From: CAZEDU01 sp964511185
GTDB taxonomy: Bacteria > Myxococcota > Myxococcia > Myxococcales > Myxococcaceae
NCBI GenBank assembly: GCA_964511185.1
Contig: CAZEDU010000086.1
Coordinates: 1-21,788 of the forward strand
DNA: 21,788 nt
Direction: 5' to 3'
Below the pieces are notes generated by a model, which saw only the letters and a program-made list of their open reading frames with translations, had not been told where the DNA came from and did no database searches. Position numbers and translations under genes: made by a program. Positions 8,233 to 14,355 of the stretch are shown piece by piece (within the stretch, counting starts at the first letter, position 1; each line of letters starts with the position of its first letter).

Positions 8233-9064
8233 CGTCGTCCACCTCGCTGGTCAGGTTGAGCAAGGCATCGCCCTTGGCCATGACCGTGATGTCTTGCGCG
8301 TCTTCAGGCTGGAAGACGCGAATCAGCTTGAGCTTGCACATCTCGAGAATCGCCAGGAACGTGATGATCACCTGCTGGCGGGTGCGGTGCCCCTCGAAGA
8401 GCGCGTAGAACGAGACACGCTCTTGCCGCCGCAGCTGGTCCGCCAGGCGGTGAATCGCGTCGGAGAGGCTGATGCGCTCGCGGATCACCTCGTGCTGGAG
8501 CTGCGGCTCCAGCGCCTTGAGCACGCGGTCGAGCGCTTCGATCAGCTTGTAGACCGAGATCTCCTGGTAACCGATCTCGTCGTCGGGGATCGGCAGGCGC
8601 TCCATGCTGGCGCGGCGCGCGAACACGTTGCGATCGAGCAGGTCCTGGCGGGCGAGCTGTTCGGCCGCGTCCTTGTACTTCTGGTACTCGAGCAGGCGGC
8701 GGACCAGCTCGGCGCGCGGATCCCCTTCGGCCTCGCCGGCCTCCGGGTCGGGCGGGGTCTCCTGCCGGGGGAGCAGGAGGCGGCTCTTGATGTGGGCCAG
8801 GGTCGAGGCCATCACCAGGAACTCGCCGGCGATGTCGAGGTTGATCTCGCGCATGCGCTCCAGGTGCGCCAGGTACTTCTCGGTCACCAGGGCGATGGGG
8901 ATGTCGAAGATGTCGAGCTTGTGCTCGCGAATCAGGTGGAGCAGCAGGTCGAGCGGGCCCTCGAAGTTCGGGAGCGCGATGCGAAACGCATCGCCCGGGG
9001 ACAGGGCCGCCCCTTCCAGCGCAGTCGTCTCATCGGAGGCCGAAGCCGTTCGTTGCGTCTCCAG
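8219..9064 (-). CDS. scpA: Segregation and condensation protein A (kleisin), probable CTG start
   Basis: The kleisin subunit that links SMC heads and ScpB. The obvious GTG at 8885-8887 would begin at VTEKYLAHLERMREINLD and cut off the most conserved part of ScpA. In the same frame upstream the sequence encodes FRIALPNFEGPLDLLLHL, then DIFDIPIAL, the hallmark N-terminal SMC-binding helix region. The frame is open up to a TAG at 9098-9100, yet has no ATG, GTG or TTG there. The best candidate is CTG at 9062-9064 with GGAGG 10 nt upstream, giving about 281 residues, a normal length. Other CTG codons are at 9017-9019 and 9002-9004 (the latter behind AGGGG). The C-terminal winged-helix region (QQVIITFLAILEMCKLKLI) is intact. 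The gene overlaps scpB by 14 nt. The alternative is a sequence error hiding an ATG. Confidence 0.88.
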   Translation of the reverse strand: METQRTASASDETTALEGAALSPGDAFRIALPNFEGPLDLLLHLIREHKLDIFDIPIALVTEKYLAHLERMREINLDIAGEFLVMASTLAHIKSRLLLPRQETPPDPEAGEAEGDPRAELVRRLLEYQKYKDAAEQLARQDLLDRNVFARRASMERLPIPDDEIGYQEISVYKLIEALDRVLKALEPQLQHEVIRERISLSDAIHRLADQLRRQERVSFYALFEGHRTRQQVIITFLAILEMCKLKLIRVFQPEDAQDITVMAKGDALLNLTSEVDDGDYK

Positions 9065-9074
9065 CTGTGCTACG

Positions 9075-9079
9075 CCTCC
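9075..9079 (-). promoter_or_regulatory. Shine-Dalgarno GGAGG ahead of the putative CTG start of scpA
   Basis: On the minus strand GGAGG is followed by 10 nt and then CTG (9062-9064). It is the only strong ribosome-binding sequence between the trpS stop and the conserved ScpA N-terminus, and it is the main reason for choosing this CTG over the others. Confidence 0.55.
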
Positions 9080-9094
9080 GCAAAAGAGGGGTCG

Positions 9095-9124
9095 TACCTA
9101 CCAGCGCGCGCAAAGCCAGGTCAA
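9095..9124 (-). promoter_or_regulatory. Weak candidate promoter inside the trpS-scpA gap
   Basis: On the minus strand TTGACC (9119-9124, five of six consensus -35 bases) is followed after 18 nt by TAGGTA (9095-9100), a poor -10 match. It would give scpA its own transcript within the cluster. The -10 is weak enough that chance is a fair explanation. Confidence 0.2.
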
Positions 9125-9152
9125 CGGCCGCCCGGCCGCGCCTTCACCGCGC

Positions 9153-10163
9153 TCAGATCGGCCGGATACCGACGGCCTGCCGAACCGAGGACATGATCGG
9201 CGCGGCGATCTCCCTGGCGCGGTGCGCGCCCGCCTGAAGGATGCGCTCGAGCTCGGCGGGATCCGCGAGCAGCTCCTGCCGCTTGGCGCGCGCGCCGTCG
9301 AAGGTCTGGTGGAAGATCTCCAGGAGCATCTTCTTGAAGTCGCCGTACCCCTTCCCGCCCTCTCGCCACATCTTGTCGATGGCGACGAACTCGGACGGCG
9401 GCGCCATCACCTTGAGCAGCTGGTACAGCGGCCCTTCCGTCGGCTTGGGCGCCTCGACCGGCGTCGCGTCGGTCTTGATGCTCATGATCCGCTTCTTGAT
9501 GTCCTTCTCGTCGCCGAACATCTCGATGCCGTTGTTGTAGCTCTTCGACATCTTCTGGCCGTCGATGCCGGGCACCGCCGCGGCCAGCTCCTGCACCTTC
9601 GCCTTCGGCAGCTTGAGGATTCCAGGCGGCGTCTTCCCGCCTTCGGGCACCTGCGGATCGTACCCCTTCACGTACGTGACGTTGAACTTGGTCGCCCAGT
9701 CGCGGGCGAACTCGACGTGCTGGATCTGGTCCTTCCCCACCGGCACCACGTCGGTCCCGTACAGCAAAATGTCCGCGGCCATCAGCACCGGGTACGCGAA
9801 GAGCCCGAAGTCGGGCGACAGGCCCTTGGCGACCTTGTCCTTGTAGCTGTGCGCGCGCTCCAGGTTCGACAGCGGCACCACCGTGCCCAGGATCCAGTAC
9901 AGCTCCGGGATCTCCGGAACGTCGCTCTGGCGGAACAGCACCGCCTTCTTCGGGTCGAGCCCCAGCGCCAAGTAGGTGACCACGGTCTCCCGCGTCAGCT
10001 CGGCGGCGAGCTCGGCGTTTCGAATGGTGGTGAGCGCGTGCAGGTTGGCGATGAAGTAGAGCGCCTCGCCTTCGTGCTGCAGCTCGATGAACTGCTTGAT
10101 CGCGCCGTAGTAGTTGCCCAGGTGCAACCGGCCGCTCGACTGAACTCCCGAAAGGATGCGCAT
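9153..10163 (-). CDS. trpS: Tryptophanyl-tRNA synthetase
   Basis: A class I aminoacyl-tRNA synthetase that charges tRNA-Trp, about 336 residues from the chosen ATG, the usual bacterial TrpRS length. It begins MRILSGVQSSGRLHLGNYYG, where HLGN is the HIGH-equivalent. The Trp/ATP pocket follows (FAYPVLMAADILLY, then PVGKDQIQHVEFARD), and KMSKS stands at residues 204-208. The open frame extends upstream to TTG 10194-10196 and includes another ATG at 10176-10178. The ATG at 10161-10163 was chosen because homologues start just before the RILSG strand, but no clear Shine-Dalgarno sequence supports any of the three. The gene follows xerD by about 34 nt and is likely co-transcribed with it. Confidence 0.95.
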   Translation of the reverse strand: MRILSGVQSSGRLHLGNYYGAIKQFIELQHEGEALYFIANLHALTTIRNAELAAELTRETVVTYLALGLDPKKAVLFRQSDVPEIPELYWILGTVVPLSNLERAHSYKDKVAKGLSPDFGLFAYPVLMAADILLYGTDVVPVGKDQIQHVEFARDWATKFNVTYVKGYDPQVPEGGKTPPGILKLPKAKVQELAAAVPGIDGQKMSKSYNNGIEMFGDEKDIKKRIMSIKTDATPVEAPKPTEGPLYQLLKVMAPPSEFVAIDKMWREGGKGYGDFKKMLLEIFHQTFDGARAKRQELLADPAELERILQAGAHRAREIAAPIMSSVRQAVGIRPI

Positions 10164-10197
10164 CGCGCGCGGCACCATACCCAAACTGCCGCGCAAA

Positions 10198-11115
10198 TCA
10201 CGCCGGGCGTGCTTGAGACGCCGCCCGCGCCCGCGGGTGCTTGTCCTGGTACATCCGCTGGAGCCGCGCGCGATCCACGTGCGTGTAGATCTGCGTGGTC
10301 GCCAGGTCGGCGTGCCCGAGCATCGACTGCACGGCGCGCAAGTCCGCCCCCCGCTCGACCAGGTGCGTGGCGAAGGAGTGGCGGAGCTTGTGCGGCGAGA
10401 TCGGCTTCTTGAGCCCGGCCTTCAGGCAGTAGCGGCGCAGGAGCTTCCAGAACCCCATGCGCGTGAAGCCCTTGCCCCGCGGCGTGACGAAGAGCGCCCG
10501 CGCCGGCCTGCCCTTGAGCAGCGCCTGTCGGGCCCCGGCCAGGTAGCGCTGCGTGGCGGCGATCGCCGCTTTCCCGAGCGGAACGAGCCGCTCCTTCTGC
10601 CCCTTGCCCAGCGCCACCAAAAACCCCGCGTCCAGGTTCACGTCGTTGACGCTCAACCGAATGAGCTCCGAGACGCGCAGCCCCGTCGCGTAGAGCACCT
10701 CCAGCATCGCGCGGTCGCGCGCCCCGGCGGGCGTCGTTAGGTCCACCGCCGCGAGCAGCCGCACGACCTCGGGCACGGTGAGGTAGACCGGCAGCGTCTT
10801 GGGAGACTTCGGCGTGTCCAGATCGTGGGTGGGATCCAGCGCGCACAGCCCTTCGTCGACCAGGAACCGGTGAAACCCGCGCAGGGTCGCCAGGTGGCGC
10901 GCCTGGCTGCGAGGCTTGAGCCCCTTCTTCTGCAGAGACAGCAGGTGCGCGCGCACGAGCTCGCGCGAAGAGGACTCGATGCGCTGGACGCCGCGGGCGT
11001 TCAAGAACGCGAAGTAGGCCTGCAGATCGAGCGCGTAGCTATTGACCGTGTTGGCGGACAAGCCGCGCTCGGCGCGCAGGTAGGCCACGAACGGATCGAG
11101 GAGCGTCTCCAACAC
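10198..11115 (-). CDS. xerD: Site-specific tyrosine recombinase XerD
   Basis: A 305-residue tyrosine recombinase with an N-terminal SAM-like core-binding domain (residues 1 to about 95) and a C-terminal catalytic domain. The full catalytic set is visible at positions nearly the same as in E. coli XerD: Arg147 (GLRVSEL), Lys171 (GKGQKERLV), His242 and Arg245 (HKLRHSF), His268 (LGHAD) and the nucleophile Tyr277 (IYTHV). XerD with XerC resolves chromosome dimers at dif. Length and the HPRA C-terminus favour XerD over XerC or a phage integrase, and the housekeeping neighbours argue against a mobile element. The GTG start has no clear Shine-Dalgarno sequence. It is the first gene of the minus-strand cluster that runs down to 2491. 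Confidence 0.93.
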   Translation of the reverse strand: MLETLLDPFVAYLRAERGLSANTVNSYALDLQAYFAFLNARGVQRIESSSRELVRAHLLSLQKKGLKPRSQARHLATLRGFHRFLVDEGLCALDPTHDLDTPKSPKTLPVYLTVPEVVRLLAAVDLTTPAGARDRAMLEVLYATGLRVSELIRLSVNDVNLDAGFLVALGKGQKERLVPLGKAAIAATQRYLAGARQALLKGRPARALFVTPRGKGFTRMGFWKLLRRYCLKAGLKKPISPHKLRHSFATHLVERGADLRAVQSMLGHADLATTQIYTHVDRARLQRMYQDKHPRARAASQARPA

Positions 11116-11165
11116 GGCAAGCGAAGGCTACCGGCGCGCGCGCTCTCCCGCCAATCCGCGGCCTC

Positions 11166-11187
11166 GAAGGGAGGACCCTGTCATCAC
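11166..11187 (-). promoter_or_regulatory. Upstream motif of xerD shared with mutS
   Basis: The minus strand about 55 nt upstream of xerD carries AGGGTCCTCC preceded by TGAT and followed by CTT. The same core, AGGGTCCTCC, with TGAT before and TTT after it, lies about 38 nt upstream of mutS (18817-18837). The exact shared block is 10 nt and about 18 of 24 positions agree overall. It could be a regulator site, promoter part or dispersed repeat. The rest of the 11116-11223 gap shows nothing firm. Confidence 0.35.
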
Positions 11188-11223
11188 CGCCCAGGGCCGC
11201 TCGCTCGACAAGGCCGCGGGCCG

Positions 11224-11628
11224 TTACTCCTTGGCCGCGTCTTCCACGCTGGGCTCGGCCGGCTTCTCTTCTTCACGCGCGGCGCGGGCCGCGCGCTTGC
11301 CCTCTTCGATGAGGCGCTTGACCTTCTGGCCCCCCTTCCGGCCGATCTCCTCATAGAAGTTCGGCCCCCGGGTCGCTTTCACGCGATCGCCACCCTTCTT
11401 GCCGATCTCCTCATAGAACTTCGGGCCACGCTCGGCTTTCACCGTCTCGCCGCCCTTTCGGCCGATCTCTTCGTAGAACGCGCGGCCGCGCTCTGCCTTG
11501 ACCGTCGCGCCGCCCTTGCGGCCAATGGTCTCGTAGAACTCACGACCCCGTTCGTTTCGCACGGTCTCGCCGCCCTTTCGGCCGGCTTCCGCGACTGTCA
11601 TGCTGCCCTTGTTGTCTTTGTCCGACAT
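11224..11628 (-). CDS. KGG-repeat stress-type protein (GsiB/Em-like)
   Basis: A 134-residue, very hydrophilic protein. After a short N-terminus (MSDKDNKGSMTVAEA) come five tandem 20-residue units at residues 16-35, 36-55, 56-75, 76-95 and 96-115. They follow the pattern G(R/K)KGGxxVKxxRGxxFYEEI, with the last unit diverging after VK. A Lys/Arg/Glu-rich tail closes it. This is the bacterial KGG stress repeat also found in B. subtilis GsiB, related to plant LEA group 1 (Em) proteins, which are disordered and linked to desiccation or general stress. Such a role is inferred here. GGAGG at 11637-11641 with 8-nt spacing confirms the ATG. It stands alone between xerD and the plus-strand genes. Confidence 0.88.
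   Translation of the reverse strand: MSDKDNKGSMTVAEAGRKGGETVRNERGREFYETIGRKGGATVKAERGRAFYEEIGRKGGETVKAERGPKFYEEIGKKGGDRVKATRGPNFYEEIGRKGGQKVKRLIEEGKRAARAAREEEKPAEPSVEDAAKE
11284..11583 (-). repeat. Five tandem 60-nt coding units of the KGG protein
   Basis: Five consecutive 60-nt units encode the 20-residue KGG repeats without any change in length. The best conserved DNA segment is the one coding for FYEEIGRKGG (plus strand GCCGATCTCCTCATAGAA in two copies). Third positions have drifted, so the array is not a recent duplication. Confidence 0.85.
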
Positions 11629-11663
11629 CTTTCAAACCTCCATCACGCTCGCCCGCCGAGCCC

Positions 11664-11723
11664 GCTGCTTGAAAGCTTGGTCTTGGAGCAAAGTGATGCA
11701 AGCAAGGCCAAGCTCAAAGCAGC
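11664..11723. repeat. Long imperfect inverted repeat upstream of the KGG gene
   Basis: The left arm at 11664-11685 (GCTGCTT...AGCTTGGTCTTG) and the right arm at 11703-11723 (CAAGGCCAAGCT...AAGCAGC) are near reverse complements. Seven outer bases, a small internal loop, six bases, one T/C difference and four more bases pair around a 17-nt loop. On a plus-strand RNA the T/C position would be a G-U wobble. No T tract flanks either side, so it is not an obvious terminator. It sits about 36 nt upstream of the KGG start codon. The rest of the gap up to 11912 shows no clear promoter. Confidence 0.6.
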
Positions 11724-11912
11724 CATGCGCGGCGACCAAGCCGTTCGCTGCTCAAGTGCTGTAACTCATAACGGCCGCTACGGTTTCTCGCTGGCCTGGT
11801 GGCGCTGACGGCGGACCTGACGTTTGCCCGCCTGCCTGCCCTGCTTCACCCGCGCCGCAGGCTTTGCGCGCCCGCTTGCTCGGATCGTGGCGCGTCTCCA
11901 GCTTCGAAGGCC

Positions 11913-12611
11913 ATGAGCGAAAAGCGGCTCGCGCCCTGGGCCAAGCTGCTCGCGCCGGTGCTCGCCGCCTTGGCCGGGCTCGTCGCGCTGCGGCTGCTCG
12001 GCCCCGACCTCCTCGACCAGGCGACGTTGTCGAGCTGGATCGCGCCGCTCGGGCACTGGGCGCCGCTGGCCTTCGTCCTCTTCCTCACCGTTCGTCCGGT
12101 CACCTTGCTCCCCGGCCAGCTGTTCACCGCCGTCGGCGGGATCCTCTTCGGCACCTTGCTCGGCGGCGTGTACGCGACGATCGGCAACGCCGTGGCGAAC
12201 GCGCTGGTCTTCGGGCTGGCGCTGCAGCTGGGGCCGCGGTTCATGCAGCGGCTGGCGAAGAGGAAGTACCCCGCGCTGCGCCGCGTCGCCCGGCGCCGCG
12301 ACTTCCAGTTCTCGCTCCTGTCGGCGATCAACCCGCTCATGCCGACCGACATCGCCGTGGCGGCGTGCGCGGCGGCCGGCGGCCGCTTCTGGCCCACCGT
12401 GGGCGGCGTGGTGCTCGCGACCCTCCCCGGCACTTTCCTGACGGCCCAGTTCGGGAGCGCGCTGAGCCAGGGGAAGGTGATCTTGACCGTCCTCTCCGCC
12501 GCGGGCCTGGCGGTGAGCCTGGTGCTCGGCGCGGCGCTGGGCAGACGCGTGCTCCACGAGGTGAATGGCGAGCACGCGCGAGGTGCTCCCCCGATCGGCA
12601 CATTGGTTTGA
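11913..12611 (+). CDS. TVP38/TMEM64 (VTT-domain) family membrane protein
   Basis: About 232 residues from ATG 11913 (MSEKRLAPW). A GTG at 11799 would add an Arg/Pro-rich, non-homologous leader and is rejected. An AAGG close to the ATG gives weak ribosome-binding support. A first hydrophobic helix (LAPVLAALAGLVALRLL) is followed by the VTT core: WAPLAFVLFLTVRPVTLLPG, then AVGGILFGTLLGGVYATIGN, a polar loop with RRDFQFSLLSAINPLMPTDI, and two further helices. The Pro-Gly and GGxLFG elements typify the DedA/TVP38 superfamily of inner-membrane proteins, some of which act as lipid scramblases or flippases. Substrate and role here are unknown. It lies 30 nt upstream of the sensor kinase on the same strand, so co-transcription is possible. 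Confidence 0.8.
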   Translation: MSEKRLAPWAKLLAPVLAALAGLVALRLLGPDLLDQATLSSWIAPLGHWAPLAFVLFLTVRPVTLLPGQLFTAVGGILFGTLLGGVYATIGNAVANALVFGLALQLGPRFMQRLAKRKYPALRRVARRRDFQFSLLSAINPLMPTDIAVAACAAAGGRFWPTVGGVVLATLPGTFLTAQFGSALSQGKVILTVLSAAGLAVSLVLGAALGRRVLHEVNGEHARGAPPIGTLV

Positions 12612-12641
12612 TGCTGAACAAGGCGGCAGTTCCGTCAGCCA

Positions 12642-14351
12642 ATGGCACGGACTGCTTTTTGCGCTATGGGCGGCCGCTCAGCGATGCGAATCGAGCAAAT
12701 TCCGATTTCAGTGCAGAACCCTGCGCGCCTGGCCGCCGTGCGCCGCACCGCGCTCATCGACAGCCCCAACGACGAGGCGTTCGATCGCCTCGCGCGGCTC
12801 GCGGCGCGGATGGTGCGCGCGCCGGTGGCGATGGTGGTGCTGATCAACGGGGACAAGCACTTCCTGAAGAGCTGCGTGGGCGTGCCTGAGCCGCTGGCGA
12901 GCACGCGGGAGCTGCCTCTGTGCCGCGTCTCGTTCTGCCAATGCGTGGTCGCCTCCGAGCTGCCGCTCATCGTCAGCGACGCCCGCATTCACCCGCTCGG
13001 GCAAGACAACATGCCCGTCAACCTGCTCGGCGTGACCGCGTACCTGGGCATCCCCATCCGGCTGTCGACCGGGGAGGTGCTCGGCTCGTTCTGCGTCATC
13101 GACTTCGCTCCGCGCGCCTGGACCCAAGAGGACGTGGCCACGATGCAGGACATCGCCGCGGCGGTGATGACCGAGATCGAGCTTCGCACCACCGTCCGCG
13201 AGCGCGACGAGCAGATGGAGCGGCTGCGCGAAGAGGATCGCCGGAAGGACGAGTTCCTGGCGATGCTCGCGCACGAGCTCAGAAACCCGCTCGCGCCGCT
13301 GCTGACCGCGCTGCAGATGATGCGCCTGCGGATCGCCCAGCCCCAGGACCACGAGCGCTACGTGGTGATGGCCGAGCGGCAGGTGCGGCGGCTCACCCGG
13401 CTCGTCGACGACCTGCTCGACGTCTCGCGCATCACCCGCGGCAAGGTCGAGCTGCGGCGCCGCCCCATCGCCTTGGGGCAAGTGCTGCAGCGGGCGGTGG
13501 AGACCGCCTCCCCCTTCATCCGGGCGCGCGGGCTGCTCCTGTGCGTCAGCCACCCGCCCGAGTCATGCCTGCTCTTGGCCGACGCCGACCGGCTCGAGCA
13601 GGTGTTCGTGAACCTGCTCAACAACGCCGCGAAGTACACCGAGCCCGGAGGCACGCTCACCCTCCGCAGCGAGCTCGAAGGCTCCACCGCCGTGGTGCGC
13701 GTGAAGGACACCGGCATCGGCATCGAGCCCGAGAAGCTCTCCCGGGTGTTCGACCTGTTCATGCAGGCCAACCCGTCCATCGATCGCCGGCACGGCGGCC
13801 TCGGGGTCGGCCTGACGCTGGTGCGCGCGCTGGTCGAGATGCACGGCGGCAGCGTCGAGGCGGTGAGCGAAGGGCTCGAGCGCGGCAGCGAGTTCATCAT
13901 CCGGCTCCCGTCGCTCGATCAGACCGCCGACAAGCCGGCCTCGAGCCAGGCCGGCGCGTCCACGATGCCGCGCTCCTCGGTGCTCAAGGTGTTGGTGGTG
14001 GACGACAACACCGACGCGGCGGCGATCCTCGGCGAGGCGCTCTCGGCGATGGGCCACATCGCCTACACCGCGCGCGACGGGTACGAGGCGGTTGAGCTCG
14101 CCCGGCAGCACCTGCCCGACGCGGTGCTGCTCGACATTGGGCTGCCGGGCCTCGACGGCTACCAGACCGCCAAGCGGCTTCAGGGCCTCGGGCTCGAGGT
14201 CGCGCCGCGCCTCTTCGCGCTCACCGGCTACGGCCAGCTGCACGATCGGATGCGCTCCCACGAGGTCGGCATCGAGCGCCACCTGGTCAAGCCGGTGGAT
14301 CTGGAGGAGCTGTTCGATCTGTTGCGCGAGTCCCCGGTCGCCAGCGCCTGA
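12642..14351 (+). CDS. Hybrid sensor histidine kinase (GAF - HisKA - HATPase - receiver)
   Basis: A 569-residue soluble hybrid kinase without membrane helices. Residues ~25-190 form a GAF-type sensor domain (RLAAVRRTALIDSPNDEAFD, ending GSFCVIDFAPRAWTQ), then a short coiled coil (VRERDEQMERLREED). The HisKA box FLAMLAHELRNPLAPL holds the phospho-acceptor His211. The HATPase domain has the N box NLLNNAAKYT (from 324), DTGIGIEPE (from 356) and GGLGVGLTLV. A receiver domain starts at Lys449 (KVLVVDDN), with Asp454/455, phospho-acceptor Asp498 (LLDIGLPGLDGY) and Lys in LVKPVD. Three in-frame ATGs (12642, 12666, 12684) precede the GAF domain and none has a good Shine-Dalgarno sequence, so the start is uncertain. 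There is no separate response regulator nearby, so the partner is unknown. The stop lies 4 nt from the convergent amidase stop. Confidence 0.92.
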   Translation: MARTAFCAMGGRSAMRIEQIPISVQNPARLAAVRRTALIDSPNDEAFDRLARLAARMVRAPVAMVVLINGDKHFLKSCVGVPEPLASTRELPLCRVSFCQCVVASELPLIVSDARIHPLGQDNMPVNLLGVTAYLGIPIRLSTGEVLGSFCVIDFAPRAWTQEDVATMQDIAAAVMTEIELRTTVRERDEQMERLREEDRRKDEFLAMLAHELRNPLAPLLTALQMMRLRIAQPQDHERYVVMAERQVRRLTRLVDDLLDVSRITRGKVELRRRPIALGQVLQRAVETASPFIRARGLLLCVSHPPESCLLLADADRLEQVFVNLLNNAAKYTEPGGTLTLRSELEGSTAVVRVKDTGIGIEPEKLSRVFDLFMQANPSIDRRHGGLGVGLTLVRALVEMHGGSVEAVSEGLERGSEFIIRLPSLDQTADKPASSQAGASTMPRSSVLKVLVVDDNTDAAAILGEALSAMGHIAYTARDGYEAVELARQHLPDAVLLDIGLPGLDGYQTAKRLQGLGLEVAPRLFALTGYGQLHDRMRSHEVGIERHLVKPVDLEELFDLLRESPVASA

Positions 14352-14355
14352 CGGG

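Noticed and set aside
8219..8887. scpA beginning at GTG 8885-8887
   Set aside because: It removes the conserved kleisin N-terminus that is clearly encoded in frame just upstream.
10198..11115. The tyrosine recombinase as a phage or transposon integrase
   Set aside because: Length, catalytic spacing and housekeeping neighbours fit XerD. No attachment repeats, tRNA or phage genes are nearby.
11799..11912. N-terminal extension of the VTT protein from GTG 11799
   Set aside because: The added 38 residues are Arg/Pro/Ala-rich and not membrane-like; the ATG at 11913 starts a normal N-terminus.
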